From NCBI RefSeq assembly GCF_011612585.1, contig NZ_CP050133.1, forward strand, positions 1 to 64,000: a stretch of 64,000 bases of DNA, given 5' to 3'. Both the position numbers and the translations under genes were made by a program. Source of the DNA: Streptococcus cristatus ATCC 51100 (GTDB lineage: Bacteria; Bacillota; Bacilli; Lactobacillales; Streptococcaceae). Within the stretch, counting starts at the first letter, position 1. Every line of letters begins with the position of its first letter. The notes under the pieces are model-generated. The model saw nothing but the letters and a program-made list of their open reading frames with translations. It was not told where the DNA came from and did not search any database. Below are positions 38,703 through 46,909 of the stretch, piece by piece.

Positions 38703-38773
38703 CCTAAGCATGCCATACCAAGGATGGTGAAGACCAGCTGAAATAGCGGATTTGCAATGGCATGAGCTAGAAC
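38703..38773 (+). ncRNA. Structured leader RNA candidate before the HAD gene
   Basis: An 8-bp stem CATGCCAT (38709-38716) / ATGGCATG (38757-38764), extendable by CTA/TAG, encloses two short hairpins (TGGT-GAAG-ACCA at 38725-38736 and GCT-GAAAT-AGC at 38737-38747). It lies 50 bp upstream of the HAD hydrolase gene. This could be a cis-regulatory leader or a small RNA. I do not recognise the class. Confidence 0.35.
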
Positions 38774-38815
38774 TTACGAAAGCTCCTACATATAGAGAAA
38801 GGGCTGGTGAAAGAA

Positions 38816-39439
38816 ATGATAAAAAATTTGGTTTTTGACTTAGGAAATGTCTTGATTGAATGGAATTCTGAGAAAATCTTGACCTCTTTCGAACCTGAGA
38901 AAGAGCGTCAGCAGATTCTTAGACAGGCCATTTTTGAGTCGGGTGTCTGGCATCAAACAGACAAGGGAGAGCTAAGCTTGAAAGAAGCCTGTGACAAAGT
39001 GCTAGCTCAGCTGGATGACTCCCACCATCCTGCTGTTCAGAATATTTTCTACAATTGGTATGAGGTTGTGGAGGTTTACAGTGGTTTACAGGAGCAGATT
39101 GGGCTGTGGGCTGATCAAGGCTATCGCATTTACATCCTGTCAACTACTTGCGAGATTTTTTATCGTATTGAAAAAGCTGGTTCGCTGCTCATCTTTCCAC
39201 TGCTGTCAGGCTATATCCTTTCCTCAGAAGTTGGGGTTGTCAAGCCAGAGCCAGAGATTTATCAAAAGCTACTAAAAAAGTATAGTCTTGATCCGACAGA
39301 GTCAGTCTTTATTGACGACATTCAAGCTAACTTAGATACGGCAGCTGAACTGGGCTTTGAAACCATCTTATCCACAAGCGAGACAGAGAATATCAGGGCT
39401 ATGGAGACTTTGTTGGCTGCGAAAGGAGAGTTTGGCTAA
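38816..39439 (+). CDS. HAD-superfamily hydrolase (subfamily IA)
   Basis: A 207-residue haloacid-dehalogenase-type hydrolase. Motif I is LVFDLGNVLIEWN, where Asp 8 (numbered from MIKN) is the nucleophile and the usual second Asp is replaced by Gly-Asn. This replacement, DxGNV, is common in YihX-like sugar-phosphate phosphatases. Motif II is ILSTT, the lysine is in GVVKPEPEIY and motif IV is VFIDDIQANLD. I chose ATG 38816 because GGTGA sits 5 bp upstream; a GTG at 38807 would add three residues. The substrate is unknown. Confidence 0.85.
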   Translation: MIKNLVFDLGNVLIEWNSEKILTSFEPEKERQQILRQAIFESGVWHQTDKGELSLKEACDKVLAQLDDSHHPAVQNIFYNWYEVVEVYSGLQEQIGLWADQGYRIYILSTTCEIFYRIEKAGSLLIFPLLSGYILSSEVGVVKPEPEIYQKLLKKYSLDPTESVFIDDIQANLDTAAELGFETILSTSETENIRAMETLLAAKGEFG

Positions 39440-39494
39440 TTGATGATCGTTTGATTCACTTATCGTTGAAAAGTAGTGAGTCCAAGCTCCAATC

Positions 39495-39523
39495 TTGACA
39501 TTTGCTGATGATTGCGTTATCAT
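39495..39523 (+). promoter_or_regulatory. Promoter of the TPP-riboswitch operon
   Basis: TTGACA (39495-39500), 17-bp spacer, TATCAT (39518-39523), ending shortly before the riboswitch aptamer. Confidence 0.7.
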
Positions 39524-39529
39524 AATCCT

Positions 39530-39611
<82 letters not shown>

Positions 39612-39683
39612 GTATTTGTAAAGACCTTGTGGTTTTGCTAAAATGGGGAATTATTCACCAATCTTTAGTTTACTGATGCATGC

Positions 39684-39716
39684 AACACCTTTTCCATATT
39701 GGAGAAGGTGTTTTTG
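39684..39716 (+). terminator. Attenuator terminator of the TPP riboswitch
   Basis: AACACCTTTTCC pairs with GGAGAAGGTGTT around ATATT, followed by TTTTG. Confidence 0.8.
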
Positions 39717-39848
39717 TATGGAAAGTAAGGTGTTTATAAAGGGAGCTCGCTGTCTTTTTGATTAAAAACCAAGTTATTTTCTTGTGAATTTTAATCCTAT
39801 CTGCATAGATTATTCTCAGATGAAGCATGAAAGTAAGGAGGTGAAGAG

Positions 39849-40139
39849 ATGAAAGCCAGTATCGCTTTACAAATTCTTCCTTTGTCACATGATGTGAATC
39901 GTTTGGCAGTCATAGAGGAAGTGATTGAGTTTTTGCAAAAACAGCCAGTGAAGATGGTCGTGACGCCTTTTGAGACCGTTCTAGAAGGGGAATGGGAGAC
40001 CTTATTTCCTATTCTGCAGCAGGCGATTGAGCTTGCAGGTACTCAGGCAGACAATGTTTTTGCTAATGTGAAAATAAACTATGGAAAGATTTTAAGTATT
40101 GATGAAAAACTTGAAAAATATCCTGCGGCAGCAGATTAG
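39849..40139 (+). CDS. Thiamine-binding protein of the MTH1187/YkoF family
   Basis: A 96-residue protein beginning MKASIALQILPLSHDVNRLA with an internal TPFETVLEGEWETLFP, the signature of the MTH1187 (DUF77) fold. Related YkoF binds thiamine in Bacillus. It is the first gene of the riboswitch-controlled operon and its end overlaps the permease gene by 38 bp. A GGAGGTGA ribosome-binding site precedes the ATG. Probably a cytosolic or transport-coupled ligand-binding protein; its exact role is unknown. Confidence 0.82.
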   Translation: MKASIALQILPLSHDVNRLAVIEEVIEFLQKQPVKMVVTPFETVLEGEWETLFPILQQAIELAGTQADNVFANVKINYGKILSIDEKLEKYPAAAD

Positions 40140-40854
40140 CCTTTTGGGTATGCTGGGAATCCTTGTTATCTGGCAGGTTATGGGCTGGCTCAAGCTCTTG
40201 CCCAAATTTATCCTGCCGACACCTCTGGAAATCGGTCAGGCCTTTATCAGAGATGCCGGATTTCTAGCAAGTCATAGCTGGGCCACCTTAAAAGTAGCCC
40301 TGCTGGGGTTAGTCTTGGGTGTCATCTTGGCCTGTATACTAGCTGTGCTCATGGACAGCATGAGCTGGCTCAATGATTTGATTTACCCTATGATGGTCGT
40401 GGTGCAGACGATTCCGACCATTGCTTTGGCGCCAATCTTGGTTCTCTGGCTGGGTTATGGGATTTTGCCCAAGATTGTACTCATTATTCTGACGACGACT
40501 TTTCCGATTATCGTCAGTATTCTGGATGGTTTTCGGCATTGTGACCGGGATACTCTGACGCTCTTTGAGCTCATGCAGGCAAATCGCTGGCAGATTCTCT
40601 GGCATTTTAAGATTCCAGCTAGTCTGCCCTATTTCTATGCGGGCTTGCGCGTCAGTGTTTCCTACGCCTTTATCACGACCGTTGTTTCCGAATGGCTGGG
40701 CGGTTTCGAAGGTTTGGGTGTTTACATGATTCAGTCCAAGAAACTTTTCCAGTACGACACCATGTTTGCTATTATCATATTGGTTTCGGTTATCAGTCTT
40801 CTGGGGATGAAGCTGGTGGCTGTCAGTGAAAAATATGTTATTAAGTGGAAATAG
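40102..40854 (+). CDS. Thiamine or precursor ABC transporter, permease
   Basis: A 250-residue BPD-type permease with about six transmembrane helices and the cytoplasmic EAA-like loop near FELMQANRWQILWHFKIPASLPYFYAGL. It overlaps the preceding gene by 38 bp (ATG 40102; a TTG lies one codon earlier). With the binding protein and ATPase it forms a NitT/TauT-type importer, and the riboswitch indicates thiamine or hydroxymethylpyrimidine as substrate. Confidence 0.92.
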   Translation: MKNLKNILRQQISLLGMLGILVIWQVMGWLKLLPKFILPTPLEIGQAFIRDAGFLASHSWATLKVALLGLVLGVILACILAVLMDSMSWLNDLIYPMMVVVQTIPTIALAPILVLWLGYGILPKIVLIILTTTFPIIVSILDGFRHCDRDTLTLFELMQANRWQILWHFKIPASLPYFYAGLRVSVSYAFITTVVSEWLGGFEGLGVYMIQSKKLFQYDTMFAIIILVSVISLLGMKLVAVSEKYVIKWK

Positions 40855-40895
40855 GAGCTCAGCTCTGCTATTTCCAAAAAGAAAAGAGGATTATA

Positions 40896-41894
40896 ATGAA
40901 AAAAACTTATAAAATGTTGCTGGCAGGTTTGGCTGCCGTGTCTATCTTTGGCCTAGCGGCTTGTGGTAAGTCAGGCTCAGAGTCTGCTAGTAAGGATAAA
41001 AAGATTGATTTTATTCTAGACTGGTCACCAAACACCAACCATACTGGCCTTTATGTAGCTCAGGAAAAGAGCTACTTTAAGGAAGCAGGTGTGGATGTGG
41101 ATATCAAGTTACCGCCTGAAGATAGCAGTTCGGATTTGATTATCAATGGCAAGGCACCTTTTGGTATCTATTTCCAGGACTCCATGGCTAAAAAACTGGA
41201 TAAGGGCGCAGAAATCACAGCTGTCGCAGCCATTGTAGAGCATAATACTTCGGGCATTATTTCTAAGAAGTCTGCAGGGATTACAAGTCCTAAGGATCTG
41301 GCTGGCAAGAAATACGGCACTTGGAATGATCCGGTGGAGCTGGGCATGCTCAAAACTTTGGTCGAAAGCCAAGGCGGCCAGTTTGATGAAGTGGAAAAGG
41401 TTCCCAACAACGATTCCAACTCAATTACGCCGATTGAAAATGGTTTGTTTGATGCGGCATGGATTTATCATGGCTGGGACGGTATCATGGCAGAGACGCA
41501 GGGCATGGACACGAATTTCTTTTACATGAAGGACTATGTCAAGGAGTTTGACTACTATTCTCCAGTGATTATTGCTAATAATGACTATCTGAAGAAGAAT
41601 CCGGACGAGGCGAAAAAGGTTTTGCAGGCCATCAAGAAGGGCTATCAATATGCCATGGAGCACCCTGAAGAAGCAGCGGATATTTTAATCAAGCATGCGC
41701 CAGAGCTGAAAAGCAAGCGTGACTTTGTCTTGGCTTCCCAAAAATACCTGTCTGAGCAATATGCATCAGATAAGGACAAGTGGGGTCAGTTTGAGGCTAG
41801 CCGCTGGAATGCCTTTTATAAATGGGCCAAGAACAACGGCATTGTGAACAATGACTTGAGTGACAAGGGATTTAGCAACGATTATATAAAATAA
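40896..41894 (+). CDS. Thiamine-precursor ABC transporter, substrate-binding lipoprotein
   Basis: A 332-residue NMT1/THI5-like binding protein. I start it at ATG 40896 (MKKTYKMLLAG) because the lipoprotein signal follows at once, with lipobox LAAC and modified Cys20, and AGAGGA is upstream. DWSPNTNHTGLYVAQEKSYF is the signature of pyrimidine-precursor (HMP)-binding proteins. Its start codon lies 41 bp after the permease stop and its TAA overlaps the ATPase start. Confidence 0.93.
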   Translation: MKKTYKMLLAGLAAVSIFGLAACGKSGSESASKDKKIDFILDWSPNTNHTGLYVAQEKSYFKEAGVDVDIKLPPEDSSSDLIINGKAPFGIYFQDSMAKKLDKGAEITAVAAIVEHNTSGIISKKSAGITSPKDLAGKKYGTWNDPVELGMLKTLVESQGGQFDEVEKVPNNDSNSITPIENGLFDAAWIYHGWDGIMAETQGMDTNFFYMKDYVKEFDYYSPVIIANNDYLKKNPDEAKKVLQAIKKGYQYAMEHPEEAADILIKHAPELKSKRDFVLASQKYLSEQYASDKDKWGQFEASRWNAFYKWAKNNGIVNNDLSDKGFSNDYIK

Positions 41895-42616
41895 TGACAG
41901 AAATCAAACTTGAAAATGTAAGCTATGCTTATGATGAGCAGCAGATTTTGAAAGATATCAACCTAGAGGTAGATGCTGGCCAGGTCGTAGCGATTTTGGG
42001 GCCTAGTGGCGTTGGGAAATCGACCCTCTTTAATCTGATTGCTGGGATTTTGGAGGTCCAGTCGGGCAGGATTGTCCTAGACGGGCAGGAAAATCCCAAG
42101 GGCCGGGTGAGTTATATGCTGCAGAAGGACTTGCTGCTGGAGCACAAGACGGTCTTGGGCAATGTCATCTTGCCCCTCTTAATCCGAAAAGTATCCAAAA
42201 AGGAAGCGACGGAGCAGGCTACTCAGATTTTGAAGGAGTTCGGGCTCTTTGATGTGGCAGACAAGTATCCACATGAGTTGAGCGGGGGGATGCGGCAGCG
42301 CGTGGCTCTGCTGCGGACCTATATGTTCGGTCACAAGCTATTTCTTCTGGACGAGGCCTTTAGTGCCTTGGATGAGTTGACCAAGATGGAGCTACACACT
42401 TGGTATCTGGATATTCATCGTAAGCTGGGTCTGACGACCCTCCTTATTACTCATAGCATCGAGGAAGCTCTGGCTCTCAGTGACCGCATCTATATTCTGA
42501 AAAATCGGCCTGGACAAATCGTAGCAGATCTCCAGCTGACTTGGTCAGCCAGTGAGGATAAGGAACTGCAGAAGCTACGATACAAGCAGGAGATTTTGAA
42601 GCTTTTGGGGCTGTAA
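41894..42616 (+). CDS. Thiamine-precursor ABC transporter, ATPase
   Basis: A 240-residue ATP-binding subunit with Walker A GPSGVGKST, Q-loop MLQKDLLLEHKT, signature LSGGMRQRVALLRTY and Walker B LFLLDEAFSALDE, followed by ITHSIEEA. It is the last gene of the riboswitch operon and overlaps the binding-protein stop codon by one base. A terminator follows. Confidence 0.93.
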   Translation: MTEIKLENVSYAYDEQQILKDINLEVDAGQVVAILGPSGVGKSTLFNLIAGILEVQSGRIVLDGQENPKGRVSYMLQKDLLLEHKTVLGNVILPLLIRKVSKKEATEQATQILKEFGLFDVADKYPHELSGGMRQRVALLRTYMFGHKLFLLDEAFSALDELTKMELHTWYLDIHRKLGLTTLLITHSIEEALALSDRIYILKNRPGQIVADLQLTWSASEDKELQKLRYKQEILKLLGL

Positions 42617-42643
42617 GTTGCCTTGTTTTATAAAAATGACTTT

Positions 42644-42670
42644 AATCAAGCCTCTGGGCTTGATTTTTTT
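42644..42670 (+). terminator. Terminator of the thiamine transporter operon
   Basis: ATCAAGCC and GGGCTTGAT arms around TCT, followed by TTTTTTT. Confidence 0.88.
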
Positions 42671-42681
42671 ATATGACTCCC

Positions 42682-42710
42682 TTTACTTTTGACTTTATTC
42701 ATGGTACAAT
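42682..42710 (+). promoter_or_regulatory. rpsD promoter
   Basis: TTTACT (42682-42687), 17-bp spacer ending in TGG, TACAAT (42705-42710). Confidence 0.65.
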
Positions 42711-42717
42711 AGCCTTT

Positions 42718-42838
42718 GTGTGAAATAGCAGCAGGAAAGCATGAAGCTCGTCAACAGGTGTCTTATAACAAGTAACCTTGGCTGTTTAGGCGAAGGGCAT
42801 CTGCACGAATCAGGGCTTTCTAAGTGACTATTTCCACC
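42718..42838 (+). promoter_or_regulatory. rpsD leader RNA (S4 autoregulation type)
   Basis: A 120-nt leader closed by GTG-TGAAATAG (42718-42728) pairing with CTATTTC-CAC (42828-42837), with further internal pairing. In Firmicutes, S4 represses its own translation by binding such a leader, so this is probably that element. I identify it by position and the closing stem, not by a covariance search. Confidence 0.65.
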
Positions 42839-42869
42839 GAAATATTTTTATTTTTAGGAGGACATACAT

Positions 42870-43481
42870 ATGTCACGTTATACAGGACCATCTTGGAAAC
42901 AAGCTCGTCGCCTTGGCCTTTCACTTACAGGTACAGGTAAAGAATTGGCACGTCGTAACTACGTACCAGGACAACACGGACCAAACAACCGTTCTAAATT
43001 GTCAGAATACGGTTTGCAATTGGCTGAAAAACAAAAACTTCGTTTCACTTACGGTGTAGGTGAAAAACAATTCCGTAACTTGTTCGTACAAGCTACAAAA
43101 ATCAAAGGCGGAATTCTTGGTTTCAACTTCATGCTTCTTTTGGAACGTCGTTTGGATAACGTAGTTTACCGTCTTGGTCTTGCGACTACTCGTCGTCAAG
43201 CTCGTCAATTCGTAAACCACGGTCACATCCTTGTTGACGGAAAACGCGTTGATATCCCATCATACCGCGTAACTCCAGGTCAAGTGATCTCAGTTCGTGA
43301 AAAATCATTGAAAGTTCCAGCTATCCTTGAAGCAGTAGAAGCTACTCTTGGACGTCCAGCATTCGTATCATTCGACGCTGAAAAATTGGAAGGTTCATTG
43401 ACTCGTTTGCCAGAACGCGACGAAATCAACCCAGAAATCAACGAAGCACTTGTCGTTGAATTCTACAACAAAATGCTTTAA
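42870..43481 (+). CDS. rpsD: 30S ribosomal protein S4
   Basis: A 203-residue primary 16S rRNA-binding protein that nucleates 30S assembly and can repress its own synthesis. It starts [25 protein letters not shown] and has the central S4 domain [36 protein letters not shown] precedes the ATG. It is monocistronic between its own leader and terminator, and codon use is strongly biased, as expected of a highly expressed gene. Confidence 0.97.
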   Translation: MSRYTGPSWKQARRLGLSLTGTGKELARRNYVPGQHGPNNRSKLSEYGLQLAEKQKLRFTYGVGEKQFRNLFVQATKIKGGILGFNFMLLLERRLDNVVYRLGLATTRRQARQFVNHGHILVDGKRVDIPSYRVTPGQVISVREKSLKVPAILEAVEATLGRPAFVSFDAEKLEGSLTRLPERDEINPEINEALVVEFYNKML

Positions 43482-43502
43482 TTTCTATTGGAAATTTATT
43501 CA

Positions 43503-43526
43503 GAAGCCGATTTCGGCTTCTTTTTT
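43503..43526 (+). terminator. Intrinsic terminator after rpsD
   Basis: GAAGCCGA and TCGGCTTC arms followed by TTTTTT. Confidence 0.9.
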
Positions 43527-43540
43527 ATTCAATTAACAAA

Positions 43541-43570
43541 AAGAGGCTGGGATATCTTGTCCCAGCTTTT
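43541..43570 (-). terminator. Terminator after the TetR gene
   Basis: GCTGGGA and TCCCAGC pair around a short TATCTTG loop; on the minus strand the hairpin is followed by CTCTTTTTG. Confidence 0.7.
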
Positions 43571-43585
43571 ATTAGTTGTCGAGTT

Positions 43586-44116
43586 TTATAGCATCTTTAA
43601 AAGAAGACTAGCCATTTGTTCCGGGCTTTCCTTACTGCCTCGGGCGATCCACATCTGGTAGACGCCAAAGAAAGCATTAACGAGGTAGACGATGCCGTAT
43701 TCCTTTTCGATTTGATTGAAAGCTTTATTGCGAAACCGTTCTTGTAGGATTTGGGAAAGTAAGGATTGGAGCTTATGGCGTAGGAAATTTTGGATTTCTC
43801 TAGTGCCGTTTTCCGTCAAGAGAGCAGCCAGAAGAGGCTCTTGGGTCAAGAACTGAAAGACCTCTGTGATAGCGACTGCTACATCTTCTCGATTGTGTTC
43901 AAAGATGTATTCTAGTTGATGGAAGAGGCCTTGCTGATAGCGCTCAATCATATCATATTTATCTTTGTAGTGGGTATAAAAGCTACTGCGACTGATGCCA
44001 GCAGCTCGGGCCAATTCGACTGTTGTAATATGGTCAAAAGACTCCTGATGCAATAAGTCAACCATAGCCTTCTCAATGATGGCCTTGGTCTTTTTACGTT
44101 TATTACTTTCCGTCAT
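43586..44116 (-). CDS. TetR-family transcriptional regulator
   Basis: A 176-residue repressor. The N-terminal helix-turn-helix (TTVELARAAGISRSSFYTHYKDKYDMIERY at about 29-58, only partly shown here as motif ends) is classic TetR; the C-terminal ligand and dimer domain is variable. It is divergent from the YhgE/Pip membrane gene and shares a 140-bp control region holding two copies of a TTAGACA-N3-TGTA operator-like repeat, so it likely represses itself and that gene. Confidence 0.88.
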   Translation of the reverse strand: MTESNKRKKTKAIIEKAMVDLLHQESFDHITTVELARAAGISRSSFYTHYKDKYDMIERYQQGLFHQLEYIFEHNREDVAVAITEVFQFLTQEPLLAALLTENGTREIQNFLRHKLQSLLSQILQERFRNKAFNQIEKEYGIVYLVNAFFGVYQMWIARGSKESPEQMASLLLKML

Positions 44117-44150
44117 TTCAATTTTTCCTTTGTTATTGAATTATACAAAA

Positions 44151-44244
44151 TTAGACAAGGTGTACAAAAATAGAATTTTCTGCTTGCCTTAATTTTTTTA
44201 TTGTGTATAATCTATTATATCAAATTTTTAGACAATGTGTATAA
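44151..44244. promoter_or_regulatory. Two TetR operator-like repeats and -10 of the YhgE gene
   Basis: TTAGACA-AGG-TGTACAA at 44151-44167 and TTAGACA-ATG-TGTATAA at 44228-44244 are imperfect palindromes of the same pattern. TATAAT (44206-44211) lies between them, so bound repressor would bracket the promoter of the divergent genes. Confidence 0.6.
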
Positions 44245-44257
44245 AAAAGGAGAAAAG

Positions 44258-46657
44258 ATGTTCAAAGAATGGAAAGCGATCTTCAAAAAACCGAAGATTA
44301 TTGTAGTCATGCTGGGGCTTGCCTTAATTCCAGCCTTGTATAATGTGATTTTTTTGAGCTCCATGTGGGATCCGTATGGCAAACTTTCTGATTTGCCAGT
44401 AGCGGTGGTCAATCAGGACCAGAAGGCGAGCCTGTATGGACAAGACCTGTCCATTGGGTCAGATATGGTTCAAGATATGAAGAAAAATGCAGCGATGGAT
44501 TTTCATTTTGTGGATAAGGATCAGGCAGAGAAGGGATTGGAAAAGGGCGACTATTACATGGTGGTGACTCTTCCTAAGGATCTGTCAGCAAATGCGGCTA
44601 GTATTTTGAGCAATCAGCCTAAGCAAGTTACGATCCACTACCAAACATCCAGTGGTCATAGTTTTATCGCCAGCAAAATGAGCGATTCTGCCATGACTTC
44701 GATGAAGCAATCGGTCAGTCAGAAGATTACAAACAGCTATGTGACAAGCCTTTTTGCGAGTATGGATAAGCTAAAAGGTGGACTTGGAACAGCTGCAGAT
44801 GGTACAGCTAAATTGGCCGAAGGCAGTCAGGAATTAGCAAACGGCAGCCAAAAGCTCTCTACTAACTTGGAAAGTCTAGCCCAGTCCAGCCTCACTTTCT
44901 CAGATGGAGCCACAGCGCTGTCAACTGGTCTGGTAGCATACACAAACGGAGTGGCTCAGATCAATGCCGGCTTGCCGACTTTTACTAGCAAGATGACGGA
45001 ATATACAGATGGAGTTGGGCAGCTTTCAGCTGGTGCCAGTCAATTAACCGCTCAGTCACAAACATTACTGAATGGAACCAACCAACTGACGGGCAATTCA
45101 CAGGAATTAGTTGCTGGTGTGGAGAGACTAAACAGCGGTTTAGCAGAACTGCAATCATCTGTTAATAGTAGTGTTACTGCTAATCAAGAAAAGGTTGCTC
45201 AGTTGACGGCGGGTCTAGATCAGCTCAATACAGCTATTCAGAATGCCACATCGGGAACGAGCTTGCCAACGGAAACAATTGCGGCTTCTCTCACGACGAT
45301 TGCGACCAACGCCCAGTCTTTGGCAAGTAGTGCGCAAAGTGATCGGGCTGCAGCCGTGGCCGCTTTAGAAGGAACAGCTGCTTACCAAAAACTTTCTACC
45401 GATGAGCAAGAAGAACTAAAAGCAGCTCTAGCAGGTGGTGCTGATTCTAGCGGTAGTGCAGCGGCAACTATTGTACAGGAAGTCCAAGCTATCCAAACGA
45501 ATCTGCAAGGTTTGCAAACGGCCAGTGGTCAGGCAAGTCAGCTGTCGGCAGCAGCCAACCAAGTCCTGCCAGGTGCTTCAGCTATGATTAGTGGTCTTTA
45601 TGGTGGTCTGGGTCAGGTAAATGAAGCTTTATCCTCTGCCAGCACTGGTTCAGCGACCCTTTCTCAAGGCATTACGGCTTATACAGGTGGCCTTTCTCAA
45701 GTAGCTCAGGGAGTAGCCACTTATACTACAGGGGTTGATCAGCTTTCTCAAGGAGCGGCTAATTTAGCGAGTCATAATGACCAAGTGACTTCAGGAATCG
45801 GTCAAATCAGCTCAGGCCTTTCTCAATTACATGATAAATCATCGACTTTGGTCGCAGGGATGCAAACATTATCTACAGGTGCCACTCAAATGGCGGATGG
45901 TTCTCAGCAGTTAGCGACCGGTGGTCTCACTTTAAGTAGTGGGCTGGGAAATTTATCAATCGGCGCTCAGACTCTAAATACAGGGTTGACGGATGCCAAG
46001 GGTCAATTGTCCGAGCTTTCAGTGACAGAGGACAATGCGGCTGCCTTGGCTGGCCCTGTCGAGCTGAAAAAGACAGATAAAGATCAGGTTGGTAAAAATG
46101 GTGTTGGTATGGCTCCCTACATGATTTCTGTTGCTCTTTTTGTGGCGGCGATTTCGACCAATGTTATTTTTGGCACGCTCCCTTCTGGTCAAGTTCCAGC
46201 TTCTCGCAAAGCTTGGCTCAAGGCTCGTCTGGAGGTCAATGGTTTGATTTCTGTTTTGGCTGGCATCTTGGTTTATGGAGCGGTTCATTTGATTGGTCTT
46301 GAAGCCAACTACGAATGGACGACGCTGGCCTTGACTGTTTTAGCTAGCATGGCCTTTATGGCGGTTGTGACGACTCTGGTCACTTGGGATAGTAAGGTCG
46401 GGGCCTTTATCTCCTTGATCCTCTTGCTCCTGCAGTTGGCTTCTAGCGCTGGTACTTATCCGCTGCCCCTGACGGCGGAAATCTTCCAAATGCTCAATCC
46501 AATCTTGCCGATGAGCTATGCGGTGTCAGGACTGCGGGAAACGATCTCGATGAATGGTCAAATCGGTGGCCAACTAGCCTTCTTGACCGCGACTTTACTG
46601 CTTTTCATGGTTTTAGGCACAATAGCTTATCGCCCTGATAAGAAAGAAATTATTTAA
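44258..46657 (+). CDS. YhgE/Pip-family membrane protein
   Basis: A 799-residue protein related to phage-infection protein (Pip) of Lactococcus and YhgE of Bacillus. I start it at ATG 44258 (MFKEWKAIFKKPKIIVVML) with AAAAGGAGAA upstream. One N-terminal transmembrane helix is followed by a long extracellular domain of repeated LxxGxxxLxxG-type heptads (about residues 190-600), rich in Gly, Ser, Ala and Gln and probably coiled-coil, then five or six C-terminal transmembrane helices. TetR control suggests an envelope-stress or drug-efflux role. Its function in streptococci is not established. Confidence 0.85.
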   Translation: MFKEWKAIFKKPKIIVVMLGLALIPALYNVIFLSSMWDPYGKLSDLPVAVVNQDQKASLYGQDLSIGSDMVQDMKKNAAMDFHFVDKDQAEKGLEKGDYYMVVTLPKDLSANAASILSNQPKQVTIHYQTSSGHSFIASKMSDSAMTSMKQSVSQKITNSYVTSLFASMDKLKGGLGTAADGTAKLAEGSQELANGSQKLSTNLESLAQSSLTFSDGATALSTGLVAYTNGVAQINAGLPTFTSKMTEYTDGVGQLSAGASQLTAQSQTLLNGTNQLTGNSQELVAGVERLNSGLAELQSSVNSSVTANQEKVAQLTAGLDQLNTAIQNATSGTSLPTETIAASLTTIATNAQSLASSAQSDRAAAVAALEGTAAYQKLSTDEQEELKAALAGGADSSGSAAATIVQEVQAIQTNLQGLQTASGQASQLSAAANQVLPGASAMISGLYGGLGQVNEALSSASTGSATLSQGITAYTGGLSQVAQGVATYTTGVDQLSQGAANLASHNDQVTSGIGQISSGLSQLHDKSSTLVAGMQTLSTGATQMADGSQQLATGGLTLSSGLGNLSIGAQTLNTGLTDAKGQLSELSVTEDNAAALAGPVELKKTDKDQVGKNGVGMAPYMISVALFVAAISTNVIFGTLPSGQVPASRKAWLKARLEVNGLISVLAGILVYGAVHLIGLEANYEWTTLALTVLASMAFMAVVTTLVTWDSKVGAFISLILLLLQLASSAGTYPLPLTAEIFQMLNPILPMSYAVSGLRETISMNGQIGGQLAFLTATLLLFMVLGTIAYRPDKKEII

Positions 46658-46700
46658 GATAGAGAAGAGCGCAGACTATTTTCTCTTCGAACAGGAACAA

Positions 46701-46730
46701 CTTGGTTTTGTGAACAGAACCAAGTTTTTT
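46701..46730 (+). terminator. Intrinsic terminator after the YhgE gene
   Basis: CTTGGTT and AACCAAG arms around TTGTGAACAG, followed by TTTTTT. Its T tract abuts parS site 3. Confidence 0.8.
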
Positions 46731-46745
46731 GTTTCACGTGAAACA
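46730..46745. promoter_or_regulatory. parS site 3 (intergenic)
   Basis: TGTTTCACGTGAAACA, a perfect parS consensus. It starts at the last T of the preceding terminator. Confidence 0.92.
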
Positions 46746-46831
46746 GTCGTTAAAGGACAGAGAATTTTATTGTATAGATTTTCTCCACAAGTCTATGTTA
46801 TTCGGTATGAAAATATGAATATTTTGTTTTC

Positions 46832-46875
46832 TTTAAGTTTTCTTTAGCCTTGCTTTAAGTTTTCATCCGTAAAAT
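46832..46875 (+). promoter_or_regulatory. Promoter of the VTC operon with 11-bp direct repeats
   Basis: TTTAAG (46832-46837), TTTAGC (46843-46848) and TTTAAG (46854-46859) are spaced by exactly 11 bp, and a TAAAAT -10 lies at 46870-46875. The outer repeats match CiaR half-sites; the middle one deviates at two positions. The spacing is that of OmpR-family response regulators. Confidence 0.5.
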
Positions 46876-46909
46876 GGCTCTAGTTACAAGAAAGACAGGG
46901 GGAGAATCC

